Shown here piece after piece: positions 8,001-17,500 of a stretch of 64,000 bases of DNA. This stretch comes from Bacteroidaceae bacterium (GTDB lineage Bacteria > Bacteroidota > Bacteroidia > Bacteroidales > Bacteroidaceae). Position 1 is the stretch's first letter. Every line of letters begins with the position of its first letter. The stretch lies in the NCBI GenBank assembly GCA_017398805.1, contig JAFQEZ010000095.1:41016-105015 (forward strand), written 5' to 3'. A program made the position numbers and the translations under genes. The notes below the pieces were generated by a model that ran no database searches, was not told where the DNA came from, and saw only the letters and a program-made list of their open reading frames with translations.

Positions 8001-9650
8001 CGTCTGAATATAGTTAGTGATGAGGTCGCGAATTTTACTTCGGGTTTGACGACTGCGTTGAATAATGCCAAGGGTTGGAAAGGCTTGGACGGCTTCTCTG
8101 AAGTTCAGTCGGCCGTAGGTAACATAGACACCTTGAAAGGAACATTGGATTCAATACTGCCGTCATTGGGTGATGGTATGGCTGCTAAAATGGGAGGTTC
8201 TTTGTCTTCGGTATTAGGTAGTGGTCTCTCATCGCTTGGCAGTGGCTTGAGCAATATAATGTCGAGTGGTATTGGCGGTATGGTCGGCATAATAGCGCAA
8301 ATCCCCAAATTGATACTTGACCTTGCGGGTGCTATCAAGAATATGGTAACCGGAATATTGAATTCCTTAACGGAACTTATATCCTTGAGGTGGATAGATG
8401 ATCTTGTCGTGAGTATTCTCGATGCTGTTGGTGAACTTGTCAATGCCATTTTTGATTTGCCCGAAAACCTCTACAAAGTGTTGGAAGCAATTATCGTTGA
8501 TGGTATCGGAGGCTTGTTGGATACAGTTATCGGACGCATTGGTAATATCCTTTCGTTTGGTTTCTTGAGTTCTGATGGTCCGAGTGCCTGGTTTACCAAT
8601 TCCAACGAGCAGGAAGTTGCAAAGACCATTGAGAGGCTCACTGCTCGTAATGAGACACTGCAGACCGCTATCGAGGACCTCACAAGTGAAATAGTACAAA
8701 GTAAGGGTACAATATCTGTGAACGCCTACAAAAAGGCTGTGGACTATCAGAAAGAGAACAACCAGAATTACCTTGCTATGGCTCAGGCACAAGCCGGTTA
8801 CCATAGTGCCCACCATAGTTGGAATTACTATTGGGGTGGTTTTTCTGACGCCGATATTCAGGACTTCAGCAACCAGATTGGACGAAGCTGGGACGGCAAT
8901 ATATGGAACCTCTCCCCAGAGGAAATGAAGCTGCTCCGTGGTAATGTTGATATGTGGGCGCAGATTCAGAATACAGGTGAAGGCGGCTATGGTTATAGAG
9001 TGACCGAGAAACTTGACGACTACATTGAGCAAGCCGGAAAGCTTGAAGAACTGACCGATACATTGTATGAGGGCCTTACCGGTATCTCCTTTGATGGCGT
9101 GTACGACAGTTTTGTCGATAGCTTGATGAATATGAAGTACAGTGCTAAGGATGCTGCCGAAGATATATCGGAATACTTTATGCGTGCGATGCTCTCCAAT
9201 AAGATTGGTGAGATGTATGCCGACAAACTCGAAGAGTGGTGGCAGGACTTTGGCAAGGCAATGGAGGATGGCAACTTGGATACAAAGGAACGCGAGGAGT
9301 TGCTGAACCGTTACCTCGGTTATGTAGAGGATGCGCAGAAACTTCGCGATGACATTGCATCGGCTACAGGCTACACCGGCGAAGGCGGAACCTCGCAGAG
9401 TGGCAAAAGCGGTGCTTTCTCGCAGTCGATAACATACGACCAAGGTACAAAGCTCGAGGGACTGTTTACCAGCGGTCAGATGCATTGGGCTTCTATCGAT
9501 GAGCGTTCCGAGAATATCTCCGAGAAAATGAGCATCGCCGAGGGGCACCTTGCCAGGATCGAAGAGAATACCGGAACCTGCGTCAAGGAACTGAAAGAGA
9601 TAAAAGAGGAAGTAAAGAAACAGAATAGGGACGGACTAAAAATGAAATAA
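5067..9650 (+). CDS. Tail tape measure protein
   Basis: A 1527-residue protein, the longest tail gene before the fibre genes. Residues about 1-280 are a conserved tape-measure head (QFQQLEVSFTTMLGSAERAD, TTPFGLEEVGQGAKQLLAYG, NQFTNRGIPMIAELA). Long charged coiled-coil regions with Lys/Glu repeats follow (about 350-900), with Gly/Ser-rich hydrophobic stretches near 1030-1150 (MSSGIGGMVGIIAQIPKLIL). Its length sets tail length and it is thought to be ejected during infection. It starts in the stop codon of the chaperone extension, so translation is probably coupled. Confidence 0.88.
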   Translation: MKPVEVEFLMVDKLSSGLAKGERKIDEFGRKTKNANRNMDELNQTTSKVSKTVAKLASAFAMKELVANILKVRGQFQQLEVSFTTMLGSAERADALLNQLAKTAATTPFGLEEVGQGAKQLLAYGVEAEKINETLIQLGDIAAGLSIPLNDLVYLYGTTLAQGQLYTQDLNQFTNRGIPMIAELAKQFGVAESEVKGLVEAGKVGFPEVQKVIESLTGEGGKFGGLMEAQSKTITGQISNLEDAIAGMMNEIGQQQEGIINTVLSNITYVVENYERFGRILLGLVGTYGVYKTAVMAVTAAKGWATAAEALHYNWLLLVEKAQKMLNATMLANPYVLVATALAGVAVALISVKTEAERLQEAEEKYEQELQKLIEAEQEHKRRLEELCSVAGDEAVATATRVEALNLLEQKYPEIFAKYDTEYEKLKNIKGIKEEIAGLEASRSITRAENELAQVEKRIRELEGKVGRKELIQVEVEPGKYIVSEQTVGGRSDAEDMELKNLRNRRTVLKADVRKNEVNKYFENLTEIGDKTISYLIKQRTDLLALMKMKGVSRGEIVNGDDKLKGTFTKDELQYQLNKLRSEQNRRNLPTESSSDWVSSAKKKYDEALKAYNEFLQNETNDITQEEFEKKAKELKDAVSLAKKEYQKVQTETDKDGEKAKKEAERKIKLKGELGEELVKLQEENDEAEVKTMRDGFEKKLREIENEYTARINEINSLEAKWKRENEDAGVATGENGLTEEQVNALQAARDLAEKNRVKAAKEVARENQKEETAAMVEYLKQYGSFQQQKLAIAEEYAALIADVDASAVSESTKQWQKAKLLKEQKQRESSLSFENISRGIDWNALFSGIGNLTQEMLVPMMEQLQAYVKTDEYATADAQTQQEVTALIQELRQYVGTDQSVTWKDLDQAIKDFTQSVAAYDNAKKAEDSAVAAREAGRQKLASGEISAEEFRHLEEEADRLGNATATARDSMEFFADRLNIVSDEVANFTSGLTTALNNAKGWKGLDGFSEVQSAVGNIDTLKGTLDSILPSLGDGMAAKMGGSLSSVLGSGLSSLGSGLSNIMSSGIGGMVGIIAQIPKLILDLAGAIKNMVTGILNSLTELISLRWIDDLVVSILDAVGELVNAIFDLPENLYKVLEAIIVDGIGGLLDTVIGRIGNILSFGFLSSDGPSAWFTNSNEQEVAKTIERLTARNETLQTAIEDLTSEIVQSKGTISVNAYKKAVDYQKENNQNYLAMAQAQAGYHSAHHSWNYYWGGFSDADIQDFSNQIGRSWDGNIWNLSPEEMKLLRGNVDMWAQIQNTGEGGYGYRVTEKLDDYIEQAGKLEELTDTLYEGLTGISFDGVYDSFVDSLMNMKYSAKDAAEDISEYFMRAMLSNKIGEMYADKLEEWWQDFGKAMEDGNLDTKEREELLNRYLGYVEDAQKLRDDIASATGYTGEGGTSQSGKSGAFSQSITYDQGTKLEGLFTSGQMHWASIDERSENISEKMSIAEGHLARIEENTGTCVKELKEIKEEVKKQNRDGLKMK

Positions 9651-9651
9651 T

Positions 9652-10122
9652 ATGGGCAATATATTGAGTGGTCTTGTGCTTGTGAACAATACTGACATCT
9701 GGGTTAAGTATGGCGCATACCTGACAGAGAAAAAGAAAGGTGGCCGAGATAATATGAAAGCCATTCTAAGGGCTTCAAAAGTCAAGGAACACATTGCAGT
9801 AAACATCAGGGAAGAAAACGGCAGAAAATACCCTACAGCGCTTACTGTGGTAAACGATGAGCGCGAAGTGTCATTATACTTTGCGTTGGTCGCCGACAGC
9901 ACTACCGAATGGTGGCAAAAGTACAGGGAATTCATACAGTTCCTGAAACAGGGCTCCAATGGCTGGCTTGACGTAAAATTTCCCACCTTGGGAATAACCT
10001 TGAGAATGTTCTACCTCGACTGTTCCGATGTTGAACCTTTGAGTGACCTTTGGAATGAGGGCAAGACTAAAAAAGCAAGCCGTTTCAAAGTGAAATTCAA
10101 AGAACCCAACCCGATATTATAA
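9652..10122 (+). CDS. Tail protein after tape measure (distal-tail-like)
   Basis: A 156-residue protein of unrecognised family that starts 1 bp after the tape measure stop. It is beta-rich (WLDVKFPTLGITLRMFYLDCSDVEP) with a basic N-terminal half. The position between tape measure and hub gene is that of distal tail (Dit-like) proteins; this is inference from order. There is no signal peptide or membrane segment. Confidence 0.5.
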   Translation: MGNILSGLVLVNNTDIWVKYGAYLTEKKKGGRDNMKAILRASKVKEHIAVNIREENGRKYPTALTVVNDEREVSLYFALVADSTTEWWQKYREFIQFLKQGSNGWLDVKFPTLGITLRMFYLDCSDVEPLSDLWNEGKTKKASRFKVKFKEPNPIL

Positions 10123-10145
10123 CACTATAAAAATGCCATTAGAAT

Positions 10146-13100
10146 ATGCTTCTAACCATATACGACAGATACAAGCAAAAGAGGGTTGATGTATCACCCG
10201 ATGACAGCTGTACGCAGGTAAAGGAAATACAGGGCGAGAATGCGCTTACCCTCTCCTTTACCTTGACGGAGTATGTAGCTCTTGACGTCAATGATTATGT
10301 GGACTACCTTGGGGAACGCTATTGGCTCATGGAGCAGTACCAGCCCAAACAGAAGTCCACCGTCGAGTGGGAATATAGTGTAAAGCTCAACGGTATAGAA
10401 AACCTGCTGCAACGCTTTCTTGTGCTCAAGACGGTGGACGGTGAGGATGAACCTATATTCTCGCTTACTGCGCCACCCGAGGAACACTTGGGGCTGATTG
10501 TGCAGGCTATCAATGACGGAATGGGCAATATTACCGATTACAAAATAGGACAGGTTGATGGTACGGAAAACATCACTATTGAGTATGAGGGTAAATATTG
10601 TAATGAGGCATTGCAGGAACTGTCGGAAAAAGTCGGTACTGAACATTGGTTCGAGGGGCAGACTTTGAACCTTTGCCATTGTGAATATGGCGAGGAGATA
10701 ACCCTTGCTTATAACAAGGGGTTGACCGAGCTTGAGAAGGACGAGGCGGATAATGTAAAATTCTACACTCGTCTGTTCCCTATAGGTAGTAGTCGTAATA
10801 TCAACCCGGAACATTACGGATATAGCCGTCTGCAATTACCGAGCAAGGAAAAGTATGTGGACGTGAATACTGACAAGTACGGAGTTATCCATCATTACGA
10901 GCAGAATGCCTTTGCTGATATATACCCTCGTCGAACAGGGCGCGTCAGCAGCGTGCGAAGCGAGGAGGTTACGGGTGAGGATGGTACGCCGTTCAAGATA
11001 TACTATTTTAAGGACGATACATTGACATTCGACCCCAACGATTATGAGTTGCCCGATCTTGTCAAGCGTGTTACTTTTCAGGATGGCGAACTCGCTGGAT
11101 TGGGCGAGGACGAGGAAGACACTTTCTATTTTGAGGTCAATTTCGATAGCAAGACTCGAGAGTTTGAGATTATTACGATTTGGCCTAATGATGATGGTTC
11201 ACAGTTGCCCAATGATACACTTATCCCAAAGGTTGGCAACCAATATGTTCTATGGAACATCTCAATGCCACCGGAATACTATGCCCTTGCTGAAGAGGAA
11301 CTGCTAACTGCAGTAAACAAGTTCAACGAGCAGAATGCTATAGATGTGTCTAGGTATAAAGCACCCACAGACTATATTTATATTGATGAGAATAGTATAG
11401 ATCTGTTTATTGGCCGCAAGGTCAAGCTGGAAAGTGCAAAGTTCTTTCCGCAGCTTGGATATAGACATAGTCGCATCACGAAGATAACCCGCAAGGTAGC
11501 CCGCCCATCGCAAATGGATATTGAGATTAGTGATGCGCTTTCTACAGGGTACAAGGATAAGGTCGGAGGTGAAATAAAAGATGTCAAGAACTATGCGAAG
11601 AGTATAGCCCAAAGCCTCTCCCTCCCTGATATAATCAGGAGCTGGGATAGAACGTTGCCGACAGATAACAACCTATTTTCTGCTCGTCGTAGCCAGCAGG
11701 AGTTCTTGAGCAAAGTCAAGTCAGACCGTGCCAAAAAGAGAATAACCTTTGAGGAGGGTGTCGGCTTTGGTGACTATGAACAAGGGGCTCGAGGCGGAAC
11801 AGTCGATGGCAAGGGTAATGCCGAGCTGCTTTCGTTGGTTGTGCGCGAGCTTTTGCGTAGTGCAAAATTTGTGGATGGCCTCACCGGCGAGGGCTTCCAA
11901 CTTTGGATCGATGAGCAAGGACTTTCGAACCTTACCGTCGATAAAATGACGGCAAGACAGGTTGCTGTGTTTTTTGAGATGCTCGTGCAGAAGGTGCGCA
12001 GTGTCGGGGGACAGATTGTTGTGTCTGCTGCCAACGGAAAGATACAGAGTGTTGAACTGTTGGACGGCTATTATAAGATAACATTTGAACAGAGCAACAC
12101 CTTTGTAGCACACGACCAGATGCGATGTGCCACCTTTACAGGCGGTGAACTAAAAAGCTATTGGGTAGAGATTGCTGCCGTTGAGGGTGATAGTGTTCTT
12201 GTTGCTGAAGAGGAATTCGACTCGCTTCCATCCCCGGCTGACGAGTGCGTCCTTATGGGTAACACTGAGGACCCGACTCGCCAAAATCTGATCTTGATAT
12301 CGGCTTCCGAGGATGGGCAACCTCGCATCGATGTGGTAAACGGTGTAAACAGCAAGAGTTTTGCCGGGTGTCTCAGAGCTCGTCTCGGTAGTCTTGACGG
12401 TATAAAAGATGACAGGTTTCCTTTGGATAGCCAACCGCAGGGGTATGGCCTGTATGCCGACAATGTGTTTTTGCGTGGAACTTTTCTGCTCGATACGGGC
12501 GAAGACATAAAGACACAGTTCAAGATAACGGAGGGCAAAATCAAAGCTGCCGTTGAGGGACTGCGCGAGGACTTTGTTGGAGATAAGGGCTTCCTGAGCA
12601 ATGTGTCGTTCGGTAACGGAATGAAAAAATGGAGTACCGCGAATGAGGTGACATTCTTCCTTGCCGGCAATAAATGGATATGGGCCAATGGCAATGTCCT
12701 TTCTAATAAAAAGAACTATGCCATTGTCGGTACCGACAACGGAAGAACTGTCGTGCATATACGCAACCGCTATATAAAGCAGCTCAATAATAATTTGCGT
12801 TCGTTGCCGACATTTGAAACCAATGAGAACGGCGAAAAGGAGGCTGTTCCTGTCTATCTGTCATTCTTCTATCGATGTGCAAAAGCTGGAACCCTTAAGG
12901 TTGAGTTCGAGAATGTCGATAAAAGCGGATTTGCCAATTTTAATTCGTTCTCCGTCGAGGAGGAACTTGATGTTACTGATGGTTACAGGCAATATACTTG
13001 TAGTGGACTCTGGAACGGTACCGGTGACTTCTGCTTGTCATTCTCCGGCGACATATATCTGTATATGCTCGTGTTGAGTACTGACAGGATAGACTCGCTT

Positions 13101-14207
13101 ACATACAAGTATAGAACGCTGTTTGAGCAGTCCGACAGGCTTGTCAAGATTACAGCTGCAGTATTTGATAAGGACGAGAATGCGCTTAAGGAAACAGGTC
13201 TGTTCGTAAAGCCAGAAGGGGCCGGACTGTATGCACAGAACGCTGACGGCAAATTCGCTCTTGTTGGCGTTTGCGTTGATGGTGTCGATGAGGACGGCAA
13301 CCCGATAAGCATAGTGAAACTTACAGCAGATAATGTTCAACTTGAGGGACTTGTTACAGCAAATAAGACATTCAAGATAAACGAGGATGGAACTATGTCT
13401 GCTATTGGAGGTACCATTGGAGGCTTTGAGATTGGTGAAAAATCCATAACAGCCAAAGAGAGTATTCTATATTTAGGTGTAGAGGAATTTCAGGTTCGCT
13501 TCCAAGCAGTTTCCAATGTTAAGAAAACAATTACTGTTAATGCTGTTTCAGACGGTTATATGCTTGGAGACTATGAATTCTCCTACAACGAAAACAGACG
13601 TATTACAATACCCAATAAGACACCTAATAGTTACAATTGGCAGAATGCCCATGTTGTTGATGTTATGGACCTCGAATATTACAGTATGTTCACAACGCCG
13701 ACATTCCATTTCAACAAATATGGTTTTCAGTACGCAATGCTCGGCAATGGGCATATATGTCTTGATGGAATTATTGAGGGACATTGTGTCGATGTTATAA
13801 AACCGTTTACAAAATCCTATCAAGTGCATTGTATTCAGATGCCGTTATACTGCAATCGTATTTGTGCATCTTCGGAATATGACAATAATGTCTTGGTTTT
13901 ACCGGATATTCAGTCATTAAGCGCAACTATCGGTTGTGGTTTTGTCCGAGAGGAGACACGCAGACCGTTCTCCTTTAAGATGGCTTTTATGAATACCGGC
14001 AGCAAAGCTTTGTATATATGTGGTTATAGTACAGACATTATAGGCAATAACGATGAAACCCCATTGGCCGTTCCGGAATTCCCAAAGATACACAATAAAT
14101 CAGCATCGTATTATACGGGCTTGCAGAGTTTGAAGCTCTCACCTTACAATGTCATAGAGTTTATGCTGATATACGACGGCGCAGAATATAAAGCACTAAT
14201 TATATAG
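10146..14207 (+). CDS. Phage tail hub / baseplate protein
   Basis: A 1353-residue protein. The N-terminal about 450 residues (LSFTLTEYVALDVNDYVDYLGERYWLMEQYQPK, then a WEYSVKLNGIENLLQRFLV region) resemble Tal/gp44-type hub proteins that cap the tail tube. The middle carries a helical segment (LLSLVVRELLRSAKFVDGLTGEGFQLWID) and later beta-rich modules, with AIGGTIGGFEIGEKSITA, a motif common in tail-tip proteins. It probably forms the tail tip and carries the large receptor-binding protein encoded two genes downstream. It is packed 3 bp from the next gene. Confidence 0.75.
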   Translation: MLLTIYDRYKQKRVDVSPDDSCTQVKEIQGENALTLSFTLTEYVALDVNDYVDYLGERYWLMEQYQPKQKSTVEWEYSVKLNGIENLLQRFLVLKTVDGEDEPIFSLTAPPEEHLGLIVQAINDGMGNITDYKIGQVDGTENITIEYEGKYCNEALQELSEKVGTEHWFEGQTLNLCHCEYGEEITLAYNKGLTELEKDEADNVKFYTRLFPIGSSRNINPEHYGYSRLQLPSKEKYVDVNTDKYGVIHHYEQNAFADIYPRRTGRVSSVRSEEVTGEDGTPFKIYYFKDDTLTFDPNDYELPDLVKRVTFQDGELAGLGEDEEDTFYFEVNFDSKTREFEIITIWPNDDGSQLPNDTLIPKVGNQYVLWNISMPPEYYALAEEELLTAVNKFNEQNAIDVSRYKAPTDYIYIDENSIDLFIGRKVKLESAKFFPQLGYRHSRITKITRKVARPSQMDIEISDALSTGYKDKVGGEIKDVKNYAKSIAQSLSLPDIIRSWDRTLPTDNNLFSARRSQQEFLSKVKSDRAKKRITFEEGVGFGDYEQGARGGTVDGKGNAELLSLVVRELLRSAKFVDGLTGEGFQLWIDEQGLSNLTVDKMTARQVAVFFEMLVQKVRSVGGQIVVSAANGKIQSVELLDGYYKITFEQSNTFVAHDQMRCATFTGGELKSYWVEIAAVEGDSVLVAEEEFDSLPSPADECVLMGNTEDPTRQNLILISASEDGQPRIDVVNGVNSKSFAGCLRARLGSLDGIKDDRFPLDSQPQGYGLYADNVFLRGTFLLDTGEDIKTQFKITEGKIKAAVEGLREDFVGDKGFLSNVSFGNGMKKWSTANEVTFFLAGNKWIWANGNVLSNKKNYAIVGTDNGRTVVHIRNRYIKQLNNNLRSLPTFETNENGEKEAVPVYLSFFYRCAKAGTLKVEFENVDKSGFANFNSFSVEEELDVTDGYRQYTCSGLWNGTGDFCLSFSGDIYLYMLVLSTDRIDSLTYKYRTLFEQSDRLVKITAAVFDKDENALKETGLFVKPEGAGLYAQNADGKFALVGVCVDGVDEDGNPISIVKLTADNVQLEGLVTANKTFKINEDGTMSAIGGTIGGFEIGEKSITAKESILYLGVEEFQVRFQAVSNVKKTITVNAVSDGYMLGDYEFSYNENRRITIPNKTPNSYNWQNAHVVDVMDLEYYSMFTTPTFHFNKYGFQYAMLGNGHICLDGIIEGHCVDVIKPFTKSYQVHCIQMPLYCNRICASSEYDNNVLVLPDIQSLSATIGCGFVREETRRPFSFKMAFMNTGSKALYICGYSTDIIGNNDETPLAVPEFPKIHNKSASYYTGLQSLKLSPYNVIEFMLIYDGAEYKALII

Positions 14208-14210
14208 ACT

Positions 14211-14534
14211 ATGAAAGTAATTTACAACACACTTATCCCTTTTAAGGGCTTCCGGGCAATCAATCTGTTCGGTGTACTATTTGTTCGTACGGGTTGCGAA
14301 ATTAATTCGATTACAATAAATCACGAAACCATACATACGGCGCAGATGAAGGAGATGCTATATGTATTCTTCTATCTCGCCTATTTAGGAGAGTGGCTTT
14401 ACCATTTATGCCGACTAAAAGACAGAATGAAAGCGTACAGGGCAATATCCTTTGAACGTGAAGCACGCAAGTATCAATATGATGCGGAGTATCTTAAAAC
14501 AAGACCTATGTATAACCAATATAAAGAGATATAA
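14211..14534 (+). CDS. Small membrane protein with HExxH motif
   Basis: A 107-residue protein with a zincin motif HETIH (38-42) and a Glu at 61 (LGEW) that could be a third ligand, followed by or overlapping a hydrophobic aromatic stretch (LYVFFYLAYLGEWLYHL). The C-terminus is basic and tyrosine-rich. It lies in the tail operon between the hub gene and the DGR target. A small metallopeptidase is possible, but the chain is much shorter than known gluzincins, and catalytic activity is unproven. Its role in the phage is unknown. Confidence 0.55.
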   Translation: MKVIYNTLIPFKGFRAINLFGVLFVRTGCEINSITINHETIHTAQMKEMLYVFFYLAYLGEWLYHLCRLKDRMKAYRAISFEREARKYQYDAEYLKTRPMYNQYKEI

Positions 14535-14536
14535 CT

Positions 14537-17500
14537 ATGGCACTTACTGATGAAGAGAAACTTGAATTAAAACAAGAAATACTCGATGAGATAAAGGCGA
14601 GTTCGGAAGGTGCTGATGAACTTGAAACTGTCGATACTCTCGATGGGGTCACTTCATTGCCGGCTCTCAAAGATAAACAACTTGTCAGCGTTCCGATAGA
14701 GCAGTTGCGTAAACCTGCGGAAGATGCGGCACAACTTGCAAAAAAAGCAGCAGCAGCTGCCACAGCAGCTGCTACGAATGCCAATGCGGCAGCAGAGTCT
14801 GCTACAAAAAACTCTGCTACGGCAATCGAAAATGCGAAGACTGCAGCTATGGGTGCCAACAGCGCGGCCTCTGCTGCCGGAACAGCAGCTGCAAATGCAA
14901 ATAATGCCGCAGCAAAATATGAGGGTACTGCTGTTGTTGCTCGTAATGGTGCAACGGCAAGGTTTGATGGATATATCTCTGATGAAGGTGAGGCCTCACG
15001 AATACCGATATTAGGAGGGGTACCATCAGCTACTCCGACAGCAATTATGTATTACGAAGCTGAACGAATCTTTGTCGCACGCGAAGGTGATAACTATTAT
15101 AACGATTGGACTGGTTCTGAATTGTTTAATAGTGGAGGTGCCGTTCTTAAAAACAAAATCTTCCTGTGTGGAGCTACCATGTATGTATGGAGTGATGAGG
15201 AGAATGACCTTGTAGAGGCCAGCGGTAGTGGTTCCGGCGCTGGATTCTATAATGTAACTATCGAACAACCTTTGCCGAGCGGTTACTACACTCTTGGAAC
15301 TGCCATTGCAGCCTTGGCTAATGCAGACATTGATGACAATAACAAGCCCGGTATGATAATGACATTTGAGGTGTCTGCCGGCAAATGGGTGGACTACCGT
15401 TTCTGTGGTTCATCCATAGACAACTTCCTTAATGCTGCGAGTTGGGAGGAGTACGGCGGTGGCAAGATTAAACAGATAAGCGTTAATGGCCAGAATGTCA
15501 CTCCTGATGCCGAGGGTAAGGTAAACATCGTAATCGATGAGCAGGAAGTAGATACAACACTTGACCAGAACAGCACCAACCCGGTACAGAATAGCACTGT
15601 TACAGCGAAGTTCAACGAGATTGAAGCGGCGACGGTCTTTGATATGAGTGCAGAGGTTAGCGATGATGAAAGTACAGTGCGCCTTGCACTCAAGAATAAA
15701 AGTGGAGCCGAGATAGCAGCGGTCGATATACCTGCCGGCAGTGGTGGAGGCGAAGGTGATGCAAGCACTACAAAGATAGTGCTTAATGCCTCCGTCGATA
15801 ACCCTATTGTTAAGGAGGGTGGCAATGTCAAGCTGACATATGCCTTCGACCATCAGTACAGCAGTGGCGACGACAAAGGCGTATCTACCGGACAGAAGGC
15901 AACCATATCAATACAGATGCTTCGCGGTTCAACAACCACATACAGCGATACCATAACTGAAGTAAGCAAGGGTAGTTACGATATCGATATCAGCAAGTAT
16001 CTCTTTGCTGGCACCACCGACATTTATGTGAGGGCTACGACTACGGACCCATCTACAGGTAAGACACAGACAAAGCAAAGCTATATCAGTGTAAAGGTTG
16101 TGACCTTAACATTGAGCAGCAGCTACAACCTCGCCAACTCCATTGCAAACGGAGGCTATGGGGCTTCTGAGAGCATAAGCATACCATATGCAGTGAGTGG
16201 CTCCGGAACAAAGGTCGTAACCTTGTACGTTGACGGTACGCAGCGCAATGCTCATACTGTAACACGTAGCGGAACTACCAATGGCAGTTTCAATCTTTCA
16301 ATGAGTGGTCTTTCCGTGGGTCGCCACACTGTGCAGATAGTAGCGGAGATGGAGGCAAGCAGTGAACTTACACTTCGAAGCGAGAGTGTATATATGGACA
16401 TATTCAAAGCCGGGAAGACAACTCCACTTATCGGAATAAAGCACACATTCAAGGATGGCCGTGTATTCACTGCAAACCATCTTACACCCCATCTTGAGAT
16501 CGGACAGTATGAGCAGCTGGCGTTTGACTTTGTTGTGTATAATCCCGATGCAACACCTGCCTCTATGGTTATATTCCGCAACGGAGCTATCACGCAGGGG
16601 GTGAGTGTTCCCCGAAGTACACAGGTTTATAGTAACCGCTTTACAGAACAAGGTGAGAACTCTATGAAGTTTGTCTGTGGCGTGACAGAATATCCCTTCT
16701 ATATTGATGTTGCGGAAAGCGATATCGATATCAGTGAGACCACATACGGCCTCAAGATGAAGCTTGATGCAACAGGACGAAGCAACGAGGAGAGTGAGCC
16801 TGATGTATGGGCCGACGGTGATATCTTCACAACTTTTGAGAATGTCGATTGGAAAACCAGCGGTTGGATAGACAACAGCTTGAAGTTGATTAATGGTGCA
16901 AAGGCGACCATCAACTACAAAGCTCTTGAGAGCGATATCAGCTCGACAGGTGCTACTTTTGAATTTGAGTTCCGCATAAGCAATGTAGTGGACCGTGAAG
17001 CGACTGTTATCAGTTGTATGGATGGCGATAAGGGCTTCAAAATGACAGCAGAAGAGGCAGCGATGCTTACAGGTAGCACCAAAAACGTGACCACTGCGGA
17101 TGGAGATACCCTTACAACCCCTGTCGGTGTGTCTATGAAGTTCGCCCCTGATATATGGCTTAAGGTTGCATTTGTCGTTAACAAACGAGTTGATGGCCGT
17201 CTGATGGAACTGTATATAAACGGAAAGCGCAGCAAGGGCGATATATACGGTAATGGTGATTACTTTAGTCAGGATAATCCTGTGCCAATTTCAATAGATA
17301 GTAGTAAGGCTGATGTGGAAATACGCAGAATTCGCATCTATGACAGGGCTATAAGTGATGATGAAGAGTTAAACAACTTAATGATAGACTGCAAGACTGT
17401 TGATGAAATGACAGCCTTGATACAGGCTAACGATATCCTCAATCCAGATACAGGAGAGGTCGATATGGACAAACTACTCGCTAAGGGCAAGTCTATAATG

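Noticed and set aside
8367-9548. Long leftward open frame (393 codons) opposite the tape measure gene
   Set aside because: It lies wholly inside a well-supported rightward gene with strong protein-like sequence; the reverse frame has no family resemblance or ribosome binding site.
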